Below, piece after piece: positions 52,064 to 63,599 of a DNA stretch of 64,000 nt (its first letter is position 1; every line of letters begins with the position of its first letter). The notes below the pieces were generated by a model. That model was not told the DNA's origin and ran no database searches. It was given only the letters and a program-made list of their open reading frames with translations. The stretch comes from Sycon ciliatum (lineage: Eukaryota > Porifera > Calcarea > Leucosolenida > Sycettidae). The position numbers and the translations under genes are program-made. Where the stretch lies: positions 11,742,692 to 11,806,691 of the forward strand of contig NC_088645.1 in the NCBI RefSeq assembly GCF_964019385.1, given 5' to 3'.

Positions 52064-55000
52064 AACAAAATGGCGTCACGATTTATTGAAAGTGGTATAG
52101 TTGGTGGAACGAGTGTTCAAACCCATTTGAACTTCATACTGTTCGTCTTCTTTTTGACATGCTCTCTTTCCATCGTCCTTAGCTTTTGTTTGTTGAGAGC
52201 TGTTTTGGCTTTCTCCTATACCTCTGGGGGATGCCAAGTGATGGTTTTGAGAGGCTGGTGATGGCTGTGAGCAAGAGTTTGCCGATCGGCGTCGTCCTCG
52301 CTATAGCGATGAAAATACTAGTTACTGCGCACCTGGCAGATATCACAACACGTCGGAGCGTCCAGGAGCAAAGGAATCTTGGGTTTTCACTGGAATCTAG
52401 TTCCTCCAGCATCGTGTAGCCCACCGTCGGTGAATGGCGGTCCAGAAAGGTCGAAACTGGTCTTCTGCAGCATCTCGCAGTCCTGCGAGGCACACTGAAT
52501 ACGCCTGTCATGTATTCTACAAATAAAAATCACGAAATAGTGGACTTTACAGTGATGAGTCTATCCTGTATGCTGCAAAAGACGCAGGATATGTGACTGG
52601 TGTCCGTACACTGGACGCCAATATCATCCCAGTCTTCTCCTGCAGGATCTGTTTGACATTGACATACCGGTATGCAGTGGGTCGACATTGGCCTGGTTTG
52701 GCAGCTATCTGCCTGGGTGGATGTAGCAGGTTTGCATTGGCGCGTCGTCCAGTCCGACATTTTCTTGTAACTGTGGAGTACCGGCAGGGTCTGAGAGGTT
52801 GCTCGTGCTGTGAACACATCTCTACTGCCTGTTTCGTCCTGGAAGTGCCGTCTCGCCGCTTCCTTGCTCTACAGTCACGCCGTTATTTCGCTTTGTTTCG
52901 TGGTGCAGCTCAAAACCTGCCCAAACAACTGTGAGCTCGCAACATGGTATGGACAAATTGCACCACTCATGCTGGTTAACTAAAACCGGGATAGTCGAGT
53001 AAGCGAGTTCACTCCCTGGGCCATGGCAAGATCTGTTCAGCGCGGGCTATTCCAACCTCCAAGTGCATAGTCACCGATCGATCCATGCGATGGTGGTTGA
53101 CCTACAAAGAGCCAAGGTCTACGAGTACTACTATTGGATGCTGTCTACATGCAGTCAACAAAATCAAAGTACCTCAGTATGCCCCAGAACAGGGCATGTG
53201 CATCTATAGCATGACACAACAGGGGTTCTGGCGGCACCTGTCAAACAAGCAGTAGCGACTAGTGCCAGCTACGTATTGGAGGCTAGCCGCTACAGTCTGT
53301 CACTGGAGATAATTATTATGTTCACTGTTTAGACTGAGCACAATCAATGATGCCCAATGTGTGTTCTGTTCCACCTAATTATAACGTCCCATCGCATCAA
53401 CCCTACTACACGCACATGTCGTCACTCTAGCACGACTTGTGTTATTATTGTTTATTTTGATTCGCACGATAAATAGAGCACAATAAACGTTAACTTGACC
53501 GAAGGTTAAAGGCGACTGCAGATAGAGGAACACATCAAGGTACAGGTACCGGCATCAATACAGTATCAGAGAGGTACGCAGAAAAAACTCTCGTAAGCCC
53601 AAGGGGAAGTGGTTGATGAGGGATGAATGCACTCTCCACGCTTGTCTACACTGTTCGTGGAAATGCACACATACATACAATAATATACAACATAGCAATA
53701 GCATGCACAGAACCGAACAATTTCATGTTCACACATGCAAGCACAGACCTGAACATTAGTACCAAAAGCCGATACAGACAATATCCCCATACACACAGAC
53801 GCACACACACACAATGTCCCATGTATGCGCCCGTGGCGAGAAAAGCATGCAAATCTAAAAATGTACTGGATGTGAACCCACAGATTTTCTCTAATAGCAA
53901 TGATAGCGGATCTGATTCTGAATGAAACACACACACAATACAATTATTGAATGCCCATCCGCAGATGATGGCAGGTCCTGAAAGAACAGGCAGTGTTCCA
54001 GTGATGGGGAACAGAACTTCGAGTGGCGAGTGAGGTATACACACACACGTGCGTGCGCGGGCACACACCAAAGTATGAAGAAATAGAATCGACATCGTAG
54101 TATTCATTGGTTGGGGAATGGAAAGGAAAATAAAACATTGCTGTAGGTTATTGTTGTAAGGACACTGGGAGCACAACAGAAAGGTAAGCAACTTGCTTTG
54201 AAGCAAAGAAAGTTATTATTCCACGGATCTCAGAAGGAAGGAACGTTCCAGAATGCTGCACTGGCAACAGGCGGCCTGCATGTGCGCGGCCCCTGCAGTC
54301 GGTCCAGCTGCCGGCCTTGCAGTGCTGAAAAGAATGTGCAGTACAGCATGTCACATAGTATCGCAGCCTGGACAAATAGGCGCTGGGAAGTCCTAGTTAT
54401 GTGCTCACCTACACCACGATGCACCAATCTTCTGAGCTACTTTGGCAACAATTTTGTCCACTTGAGACTCCCATGGGCTGAGCCAGTTGTTGAGGGCTGC
54501 ATCAAGGTGGACGGCAATGACCGCTGATGGCAAGGCAATCCATGACACACAGTCACTAGGGCATCGTCAACATGGCGCTGAGGCTGGATGAATAAAATCA
54601 ACCTTTAGGCTGCCGCGGGATTGACAACGAGGCCGCTGTCTCGAAGCTAGTCAGTCAGCCTGGTCACCGCCATTGACGAACCAGTCGCCACCGCCAGCAG
54701 TGGCGGTAGGTTGTGACAAGTATGGTGCAATATTGTCAGCAAATTCAGTACTCAGGATAAGATGAGTGACAAAGGGAACGTTGTGTTTGATAATATTGAA
54801 GTGAACAGGGATGATCACAAACCCTGCGCGTACTCCACCGTGAGTTACAAGAAAATTCCGGACTGGACGACGAGCAAACACCAACCTGCTACATCCAACC
54901 AGGCAGATACTACAACGATAGCTGCCAAACCAGGTCAATGCCGACCTACTGCATAATGTCAATGTCAAACAGATCCTGCAGGAGAAGACTGGGGTGTTGG

Positions 55001-55562
55001 CGTCCAGTCACTGAGTGTACAGACACCAGTCACATTTCCTGCGTCTTTTGCAGCATACAGGATAGACTCATCACTGTAAAGTCCACAACTTCGTGATTTT
55101 TATTTGTAGAATACATGACAGGCGTATTCAGTGTGCCTCGCAGGACTGCGAGATGCTGCAGAAGACCAGCTTCGACCTTTCTGGACCGCCATTCACCGAC
55201 GGTGGGCTACACGATGCTGGAGGAACTAGATTCCAGTGAAAACCCAAGATTCCTTTGCTCCTGGACGCTCCGACGTGTTGTGATATCTGCCAGGTGCGCA
55301 GTAACTAGTATTTTCATCGCTATAGCGAGGACGACGCCGATCGGCAAACTCTCGCTCACAGCCATCACCAGCCTCTCAAAACCATCACTTGGCATCCCCC
55401 AGAGGTATAGGAGAAAGCCAAAACAGCTCTCAACAAATAAAAGCTAAGGACGATGGAAAGGGAGCATGTCAAAAAGAAGACGAACAGTATGAAGTTCAAA
55501 TGGGTTTGAACACTCGTTCCACCAACTATACCACTTTCAATAAATCGTGACGCCATTTTGTT
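52064..55562. mobile_element. 3.5-kb element with about 700-bp terminal inverted repeats and TTAA flanks
   Basis: Left arm 52064-52785 and right arm 54825-55562 are near-identical inverted copies starting AACAAAATGGCGTCACG. TTAA lies immediately outside each end (52060-52063, 55563-55566), the target type of piggyBac-like transposons. Each arm has a 110-codon frame (minus 52179-52511; plus 55115-55447) starting MTGVFSVPRRTARCC, which I do not recognise. The 2-kb centre shows no transposase, so the element is non-autonomous or its gene is lost. Confidence 0.8.
52786..54824. other. Unique centre of the TTAA-flanked element
   Basis: No domain-bearing ORF was recognised. Frames at 53623-53925 (ending SNSNDSGSDSE) and 54198-54527 have no known match. 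CA-rich repeats lie near 53790-53815. Confidence 0.4.
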
Positions 55563-55566
55563 TTAA

Positions 55567-56012
55567 CATGAATATCGCGGATTACAGAATGGCACAGACC
55601 ACGCAGTGGTTGCCAGCTATTCTGGATTCGCCTTGTTCTCTAAAATTTCCGATTTCCGGTAATAAATTCGCCTTTCTGTTTTGCTGCGTTTTGAGCAGGC
55701 TTTTTGGTTGTTTTTCTGCCGGATGATCTGACCTGGCTTGACTCGGCTGGCCTGCATGCGCCAGGTACACTCTGACTGGGCTGTGTTGAATGTCTAGAGC
55801 AGGCCCTGGGCAGGTGTATGTATCCGCTCTAATCCCTCTACCTCTAGCGTAGAACGTCAGCATATTATGGTTGTCTTCCTGGCTTGCTGGCCCTTGTTGA
55901 CACGTGGGCATGTTGACACACGGACACAGTGCATGCTGTCCATAATCGCGAGTCAAGTAATCACGCCAGTCACACTTCGTGCCAGCCATTCCAAAAAAGT
56001 ACATTGTACATT
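55567..56012. other. No gene seen
   Basis: GC-richer DNA with CTGACCTGGCTTGACTCGGC-type motifs similar to 50995-51085; otherwise featureless. Confidence 0.35.
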
Positions 56013-56642
56013 ATACAGTACTCCCATTACCAACGAGAAATAGAATATATGAGGCGCTCCAGACGATCGCTACAATAAGGAAGGAACGAAGTATCGAACA
56101 CTAGGGTAGTAGGGAGTAGTGTGTTGTGACTGACAACTAGTACACGGGTGACAAAAGAAAAAAAAGTCCCGTGCTTTTTAGCACACAGCACGCGACATTT
56201 GTCACCTGTCATTGAGATCACCAGATCACTGTCCTGTTTGGCACGTAGCATTGACTAGGAACATGATGATTGACGTCTTCACACAGTCCCGTAATCAACA
56301 ATCATTATGCCAGTAGCTAACTCTGTTACTCGCTAGCGTGCCGAACAAAAACCAGGTCACACTTGGCACTGCAGGGGCACTCCTGACTCGCAGCCATCTG
56401 TTCTAGTAAGTTAGCACTTAGACTAAGTTAGAGTAAAATTATTCCCTCCCGTCTGCAGTTGGAGGTTGATTCAATGAATTGATCTTGCACTGAACGTTTC
56501 CTGGAAAGGAGAAGGCCACGAAGGTACTGGTAGTTGTCAGAGGAGTTTCTCCAGTCAGGGCGTATGTTGTATCTTGTCTCGTAGTGGGAGTCTTGAACGA
56601 TAGGTGCGTCTGCCGGCGCGCTGACACCATCTCGTTGAGAAA
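56013..56642 (+). promoter_or_regulatory. Conserved upstream region of gene D
   Basis: Homologous to the region upstream of B and C, starting at the same ACTCCCATTACCAACGAGAA block. It is the most diverged of the three copies. Confidence 0.5.
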
Positions 56643-56727
56643 ATGAAGTGCGGAGTACCGCTGATCGTTGTGCTGATCATACATGTCGGTATGTTCGGAG
56701 TGATACCACGGCACACTGGAGCAACAG
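56643..56727 (+). CDS. Gene D exon 1: signal peptide
   Basis: ATG 56643 encodes MKCGVPLIVVLIIHVGMFG, then VIPRHTGAT, ending ACAG|GTGAGA in phase 1. It has five changes against B and C, all compatible with a signal peptide. Intron 1 is about 4.3 kb and full of repeats. Confidence 0.85.
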
Positions 56728-56945
56728 GTGAGATGATATTGGTGCGTGTGTGTCCGTGCGCGTGTGTGCGTGTGTGCGTGTGCATGTGCGTGTGTCGATC
56801 TGACCCCTCTACATACCAACATCACCACTGAGCAAAGGGAATTCAACGGACCACATTTTCTACCCGAGTATGCAAATGGGTGCGTGGTTCAAATAGTTAG
56901 AGCATTGGCCTTCTGAACATGATGCCGTGAGATACAATGCAGTTT

Positions 56946-57464
56946 CTTTCAAATATTTCTGCGAAGACTTTTTTCACTCCTAACTGACTCCCCTCAGAAG
57001 ATGACTTTGATTGGCGAGGCAGACAGCAAGGGAGAGGAGGTGAACAATGCTCTCACTGTGTCAAGCTCATTGAAACAGAAGGTCACTAATACCTAAAGTT
57101 ACTGGCCCTACTGTCATAATTGAATTTGGGCTATATTTATACATTGCCCACATATATACTGCATCACTAGTGATAGTGATATCCCGGTGAAAATTAGATA
57201 CGCCCACAGATAATACAGATGCACTGCTTATCGACACCTGACTGCTGGGATTTCATTGGTAACTTGATGTCCACATGATCACTGGTACACAATCCACAAA
57301 AAGCCAGCTGATTCGACCTTGTAAGCATAGCCCTGAGCCCCAACACAAAGTTTGGAGTGATGCCATGGGATAGATGTTCATAGAACAGCTTTCATGTCTG
57401 ATTGGTTCACAAGTCGAAATCACCTTTACTGCTAGAAATGCAAAGGAGGGAGTTTGGAAGCTCA
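56946..57464. other. Intron 1 of D, no feature seen
   Basis: Unique-looking DNA without supported motifs. Confidence 0.35.
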
Positions 57465-57466
57465 GG

Positions 57467-57695
57467 GCCCTACACTATGCTTTTTTGCCTAGCTCATCAT
57501 GCATGTTATTAGAACTGATGGATTTTTTTCATTGATTGGCTATAGTATTTACGTCGACCATGACGGCTACAATGCCCAACCATACCACAACAAACTGATA
57601 CGCTACATCATTATAATTATTGCAAAAAGTTTCCATCTGTTCGAATAACATGCATCATGAGCTAGGCGAAAATCATAGCGTAGGGCCCTGAGCGA
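57467..57695. repeat. Inverted-repeat element, arms about 60 bp
   Basis: CAGGGCCCTACACTATGC...CATGTTATTAGAACTGATGG returns inverted as CATCTGTTCGAATAACATG...GCGTAGGGCCCTG. A truncated relative is at 58766-58890. Confidence 0.75.
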
Positions 57696-57989
57696 AAGAA
57701 ATAAACTTTCTCATTGCATTCGAGGGTAATGCGACACCGTCTACCACCTTAATGACCTAGGCAAAAAAAGCATAGGGATGCTATAAATTTTTCATTTCTC
57801 CTATCTTTATTTCAAGCTAAAGACTAGGATTCGAACCCGCACTATCGCCCTACAATGCATTCCCCCAATACACGTCACATACACACTCATTCTTCCAAGT
57901 TGCTTCACGTTATGATCTTGCATTTGAAAGCCCTCTTTGAATATTGTGGCCAGCTGTATTTGACGGTACGGTACGGGGCAGGTACGGGT

Positions 57990-58290
57990 AGGCATCGGGC
58001 AAATATGCTCTAAAAATCACCCATGATGCTTTCTCGCAATTCTTACAATACAGCCGATTATGCCTGAAACCATGCCGATAATTCCCGGAAATGCTCATAA
58101 ATTTAAGCTTGAAATTCAATTTTTTCTTCGTATCCCAACTAGCCATCGAGCAAATATGCTCTAAAATCACCCATGATGCTTTCTTGCAATTCTTAAAACA
58201 CAGCCGATTATGCCTGAAACCATGGCAATAATTCCCGGAAATGCTCATAAATTTAAGCTTGAAATTCAGTTTTTTCTTCGTATCCCAACA
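57990..58290 (+). repeat. Two 151-bp direct repeats
   Basis: CAAATATGCTCTAAAA starts at 58000 and again at 58151; the copies match to ATTTTTTCTTCGTATCCCAA. They share the end motif CGGGCAAATATGCTC with the MITE at 58485. Confidence 0.8.
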
Positions 58291-58484
58291 CATGTCCGTG
58301 GCGAATTTGAAAAATAAGTTTACGTCTAAAATCTTTAGGAAATTTAGCTGTCTGGTGCTCCTAAAACACCACGTGTTCTACGCCATCCATAGCCTAAGTC
58401 CGCATTCAGCTGCCGCACCACGCTATGAGCAAACTACCACAGGATTACCGGTACGACTTTTCCTCGGCAAGGAATGGTCATAGA

Positions 58485-58619
58485 TAGGCACCGGGCAAAT
58501 ATGCTCGAAAAATCACCCGTCCCGCCAATTATTCCCGGGAAACCACCGATAATGCTGATGTGATTTTTGCACCCTAAAATGCTTGATATAGTGCAGGCAT
58601 ATTTGCCGGGTCCCTAGGT
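58485..58619. mobile_element. Small MITE
   Basis: The end GGCACCGGGCAAATATGC returns inverted as GCATATTTGCCGGGTCCC. 135 bp, no ORF. Confidence 0.65.
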
Positions 58620-58765
58620 ACGGGATAGCGCCAGGCGTGTCGACGGTACAAACACAAAAACACACACGGAATTAAAGCTGTGGGGACCCTACTCCCTAGT
58701 TAGTGCCAGACGCTACTGTAGTAACGTCTTTTTCATAGCTACGGGAACGAGAGAGCTTGGAAGCT

Positions 58766-58890
58766 CAGGGCCCTACGCTATGCTTTTATGCTTTTTGGCC
58801 TAGCTCATCGTACATGTTATTAGAACTGATGGAAATGTTTTTTTTCCGTTGATTGGCCGCATCATTGTATTGCAAAACGTTTCAATCAGT
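58766..58890 (+). repeat. Half copy of the 57467 inverted-repeat element
   Basis: CAGGGCCCTACGCTATGC to GAACTGATGGAAATG matches its left arm. Confidence 0.7.
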
Positions 58891-59352
58891 TTGAACATTA
58901 TTATTATTAATATTATTTTCGTATCCGTTCCCAAAGGGAACTCACGACAATGGAGTGTTGGAACATAAACAAAAATAGAAACATGGTGATGTTGAGATAA
59001 AAATGATGCATACATTGAATATGAGCATGTTTTTAGAATATTAGTTAGGCAAAAGTATTTGCAGCATTTATTGCGGATTGTTACTTCTCTAATTTCGTCC
59101 AACTTAATTTGCTCCTTCTTTTCTTTTATCTCCTTATACTGTATTTTAATCAACAAATATTGGCCGATGAGAAACTTTGGCCGATCTCGAAACGAAACCT
59201 TTCGCCGACATTAAACTTTGGCCGATTGGAGTTTTCAAAAAGAAATCGATCGGTATTTTTTGCTCTCACATGCATCCATTGCTCAATGATACATCATTTG
59301 CCTCTATGACAAACTTTGGTCTGCGATTTACTTTGGCCGGTTGGCACCAAGC

Positions 59353-60456
59353 GGCGAAATCAGCGAAATTAAATCGCCAGCGAAAATTGGTTGATTTGAA
59401 TACAGTGATCGGATTTTCTGGCCTTTTGTAGTAATACATTGACCTGTTGAGTCAATGAGGACGGCCGAATGCATGGTTGTCTGTGGAGCACATTACATAA
59501 CTTTACAGTCTCCTAAAATACGTAACCTGTCCGAAGGTAAAAGAGGCTGCAGATTTAGTTTTTCTGCGCGTCGACGGGATGTCTGTCCTGACGTTTCCTG
59601 GGACCGGCGCTGACTCTGCCGATCACGGGCGTTCTGGAGTCGACGGGATGTCTCCCCTGATGTCTCTTCCAACCTTTCCTTTGACCGGCGCTGAATTGCC
59701 CGTTCACGCTTATTTTGGAGACGACGGGATCTCTCTTCCAAAGTATGTTTTTGCTGACGCATCCTACCATCTATTCGGCAACTAACGCCCATTCTAAATT
59801 CTATTCCTCCTCGTCTCCCTATTTCTTTCCAAATCTCCCTCTACATCAGGGAGTCATATACATAATACGACGAATATTGTGGCCAGTTGTTTGTACGGGA
59901 CGGCGGCGAAATCAGCGAAATTAAATCGCCAGCGAAAATTAGTTGATTTTAATACAGTAATCGTATTTTCTGGGCATTTTGTAGTAATACATTGACCTGT
60001 TGAGCCAAAGAGGACGGCCGAATGCATGGTTGCCTGTGGAGCACATTATAACTTTACAGTCTCCTAAAATCCGACGGCAAAAGAGGCTGCAGATTTAGTT
60101 TTTCAGCGCGTCAACGGGATGTCTGTCCTGACGTTTCCTGGGACCGGCGCTGACTCTGCCGATCACGGGCGTTCTGGAGTCGACGGGATGTCTGTCCTGA
60201 TGTCTCTTCCGACGTTTCCTGTCACCGGCGCTGAATCGCTCGTTCACGCTTATTTTGGAGACGACGGGATCTCTCTTCCAAAGTATGTTTTTGTTGACGC
60301 ATCCTATCATTTATTCGGCAACTAACGCACATTCTAAATTCTATTCCTCCTCCTCTCCCTACTTCTTTCCAAATCTCCCTCTACACCAGGGAGTCGTATA
60401 CATAATACGACGAATATTGTGGCCAGCTGTTTGTACAGGACGGTACGGGCCAGATA
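59353..60456 (+). repeat. 552-bp tandem duplication in intron 1 of D
   Basis: GGCGAAATCAGCGAAATTAA occurs at about 59353 and again at 59905. The two copies are similar to about 60425, with small indels. Confidence 0.85.
59493..59792 (-). CDS. Arg/Glu-rich repeat ORF, likely transposon fragment
   Basis: 99 codons on the minus strand with repeated ETS(G)xTSRRLQN.RxRxxQRRS units. Such R/E-rich repeats are common in the N-terminal parts of transposon-encoded proteins. The second copy (60310-60095) has diverged. No catalytic domain was seen, so a function is not assigned. Confidence 0.3.
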   Translation of the reverse strand: MGVSCRIDGRMRQQKHTLEERSRRLQNKRERAIQRRSKERLEETSGETSRRLQNARDRQSQRRSQETSGQTSRRRAEKLNLQPLLPSDRLRILGDCKVM

Positions 60457-60739
60457 CCGGAGCCAGCAAATATTGTGGCCAGCTGTTATGTACAATCCTG
60501 TAGAGCCTTTGTAGTCACAGATAGGGGACAGATACGTAACAGATACGGGATAGCTCCAGGAGTGACACAAACACACAAACAAACAAACACCAAATTAAAG
60601 CTGTGTGGACCCTGGCTAGCGCCAGACGTTACTGAAGTAACGTCTTCTGCATAGCTACGGGAATAAAGCTGTCCTTTATCAGCATTAATCCACTGCCACC
60701 TAAAAAAGAAAGGCACCATATTGGACCTTCCTCACTAAG

Positions 60740-60990
60740 CAAGACATTGGTGTGTGTCTATGTGTGGTTTTCTTTGTCTGTGTGTATGTGCGTACATGTA
60801 TTTGTTGTGTGTATGTGTGTGTGTGTGTGTGTTTGCGCGTGTGTGCGTGTGTGTACATGCGTGGGTGTGAAAGTGTGTACGCATGATGGTGGGTGCATTT
60901 GTGGATGTGTCGGCGTCGGTATACATGTATGGTGCATGTGTGTGTATCCATATGTGTGTGCATGTGTGTGTGTACTTTGGGTGGAAATGT
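60740..60990 (+). repeat. TG microsatellite before ectodomain exon of D
   Basis: The same position and pattern as in A, B and C. Confidence 0.9.
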
Positions 60991-61017
60991 TGGAACATGT
61001 TTCTCTCCGCCTTGCAG

Positions 61018-61530
61018 CCTCAACACCATGCATCTTGTCACAAAGTCCAGGAAATCTTTCCATTGACAATCATATGAAGCTGACAAGTGTGCAGCCTGGT
61101 GATGGACATTTTCTCCAACCGCAGACAATTGTCCCTTTCCCGAACATATCCTTCTACAGCAGCTGTCCATTTGTCCAGATTGATATTATTGCAGACGGGC
61201 TTGATTCGCTCTGCTCACCGAACTTGGCCATATTGAAGGAATTCCCTGGAAAAAAGTATCAGATTGCCTCTAAACTCATTCCACCTAGTACACATGTAGT
61301 GGGCATTGCAACATGGACTGGGGTGACCCTTGATGACTACATATCTGATAACAGCAGTGGTACTGAAGAATATATCCTCGGGATCGCCATGACATCAAAC
61401 TGCAAGCCGACCTATAAAGCTGCCTCGACGGGAGTTACCTGGGTCTTGACGCAAGGCAGCTCACCACGTGCCTTACAGAAGTTTACCTTTGGTGCGGCAC
61501 TAGAACCTCCTGTCACATTGACCATCCGCG
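61018..61530 (+). CDS. Gene D exon 2: extracellular domain
   Basis: Acceptor CCGCCTTGCAG at 61017, donor CGCG|GTAAGT at 61531, 513 bases, phase 1 at both ends. The FPNISFYSSC, VQIDIIADGL, PNLAILKEFPGKKYQ and FGAALEPPVTLTIR blocks are close to B and C, and four cysteines are kept. One segment, AMTSNCKPTYKAASTGV to WVLTQGSSPRA, is very different from B and C. The domain is unrecognised; the variable patch may be a ligand-facing surface (inference). Confidence 0.85.
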
Positions 61531-61575
61531 GTAAGTGCCAATCATCCACTCAATGTACTTGTATATATACCCAAT

Positions 61576-61623
61576 GCTGTAGACAGCAAGCTGTTTTGGC
61601 CATAAAGGCCTCATCAGTACAGC
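61576..61623 (-). ncRNA. Hammerhead ribozyme with a core mutation in intron 2 of D
   Basis: All helices and the GTC cleavage site match 43005-43052, but the core GAAA reads AAAA (the invariant G12 changed). It should be inactive or nearly so. It lies 45 bases after the exon 2 donor. Confidence 0.8.
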
Positions 61624-61759
61624 TACGAGCTTTTAGCGAGCCGAGCTTCTAGCCACGGTGCAAAGGAGGCACCACAGACATTAACATGGCTCGTCGCTCG
61701 TCTCGTCTAGCGCCAGAGTGCTCAAACTATGAAAAGTAGCGGGCAATGCGTATAAGTAC

Positions 61760-62388
61760 ATGCACACCATTTACCGATATTGCTGTAACCACTATTTTAA
61801 AAGACAATCCTTATACATGTACAAGTATCATAGCGATAAATAGTTTTAGTCTGCGTTTACACGACAACGAAGTGCGACCAAAAAAGGAACGAAATCGTTG
61901 CGTTTAATATTATTGTTTCTACGATAACGCACAAAAATGCACCCGGGAACTCGCGGCCTGACAGGAGAGAAACATGGATGCCGTGAATTCGATTTTCCGT
62001 CTTTGATCACTTTCCTGGGGGGCTGATCTACTCACCTCCCACCGCTTGAGCTGTGGCGTCTGTGCCTGTGCCTTAGATCGTTGCAGGGTGGTGTGGTGGC
62101 ATCCCTACTGAAAACTCAGCCGAGCCTCAAGTGAACCGCCGTGAATTCTTTTTTATATCCCCATATATGGTATGGATGAGCGCTCCGTCGATTCATGTCG
62201 GTCCATACAACACTCAACATGCCCATGCCCCCCCCCCCCTCCCCACACACACAAATTGGATAGTTTTAGTCCCATGCCCCCCCCCCCCCCCCCCCCCTCT
62301 GCCAAATCAATAATTTTGTTGCAATTGTAGGCAGCCTTTTTTTACAATAATTAGCATTGCTTGTTGATCTTATTCATTCTTTCTGCAG
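61760..62388 (+). other. Rest of intron 2 of D
   Basis: It shares ACCGATATT.CTGTAACC..TATTTTAAA and CGACAACGAAGTGC with intron 2 of B (21055) and C (34690), an ancestral intron part. Two poly-C runs (62229-62240, about 62276-62297) follow a D-specific stretch. Intron 2 is under 900 bp here, against 9.3 kb in B. Confidence 0.7.
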
Positions 62389-63599
62389 CATTGGATGCGT
62401 GCCATCATGCTGAATGTGATAACTGCCAGACGCTCTATCGAAGCTGTCCTGCATTAGGGGCAAATGGAACAAGTCAACATCAATACTATTGCAGTAGTGC
62501 ATCTAACTACACCTGCTCAACATTAACTATCGTGCAGCCTACAAACCGCACAACACAGCCGACAACCTCTCCTCAACAGAACACCTCTTTAGCAGTTACA
62601 GCGACGACTGTCGAATTGGCTACATCTTACACACTTAAATATAACTCATCCAGTGAAGTCTCAACGCCTGAGTCATCCACTCCGGTATCACAAAGTACTG
62701 CAACAAGTGCAGATGTGGCCATCAGTTATGTCACAGGGCCATCGACTAGTGTCATTCTGGGCATCTGCGTGCCCTTGATTATCCTCGCCCTGTGCATGCT
62801 ACTAATACTACTACATCGAAGGAAGAAGCGCAACTCCCTGGCAGGAAGAGATCAGTCACGGCTGCAACATCGAGAAACCGAAAACGGGCTGATGCTCCCG
62901 CGTCCCTCGAGCGGCTATGTAGCCCAACCTCAGACAAGTAGTGGAGCAGCACAAAATCCGTCCGAGACTCTATACTATGATATTGCGTTGGAACCAGTGA
63001 AAGCAAGTAACTCCATGCGGATTTCCAGGTCTTCGACCATTGCTGACAGTGAAAACCAGCGCCCTGACGATGAGGATGTCCCAGAGGATTCATTGAACAG
63101 TGAACATCACAACGGTCCACAATACGCTCATCTGGAGACTCCTGGAGAAGCCAGTGCCGAAGCTCAAATGCATGAATATATGCTACCGTCTACACACACA
63201 CAATCTCGCCCCAACCATTACCAAAGTCTGGATCCCCATAGCAACGCTCTCCATGGAGGTGAATCTTCTATTGAGAACAGAGCATACGATTGTGTGTACA
63301 CGCCCAGATCTTCCTCTTTGACCGATGACAATACCCGGCATCAGGAACCGTCAAGCTCGTCAAATGGTGAACGCAACCACGAGTCCAGATCTGCTGATCT
63401 GGAGAAGCCCGATGACGCCATTGCTGATGTCCCAGGACCCCACTGCATGGCACTGTCCTGCGGCCCCATTTATCCTGATCCGAAGAGACCCGATGACGTC
63501 ATTGCTGATGTGCAACCACCCCAGCATGCATCGCTATCCAGCGGCCCTATCTATCCTGATCCGAAGGGACCTGAAGACACTTACGACCATGTAGAATGA
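62389..63599 (+). CDS. Gene D exon 3: Cys module, short stalk, membrane helix, long repeat-bearing tail
   Basis: Acceptor TTCTTTCTGCAG at 62388, phase 1; TGA at 63597-63599; about 403 codons. Six-cysteine module (ACHHAECDNCQTLYRSC, YYC, YTC), one stalk block, helix (VILGICVPLIILALCMLLILL), HRRKKRN. The tail carries YYDI, YAHL, YMLP, YQSL and Y-T-P, then two copies of a unit K(P/R)PDD(A/V)IADV...LSxGPIYPDPK, and ends GPEDTYDHVE. B and C have no such repeat. YAHL and YDHV are further possible SH2 or endocytic sites. The assembled protein has about 602 residues. D shows no disabling change and is probably functional; its function is unknown. Confidence 0.87.

Noticed and set aside
57815-57860. 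GGTTCGAATCC-like B-box on the minus strand near 57832
   Set aside because: No A-box or cloverleaf can be drawn around it.
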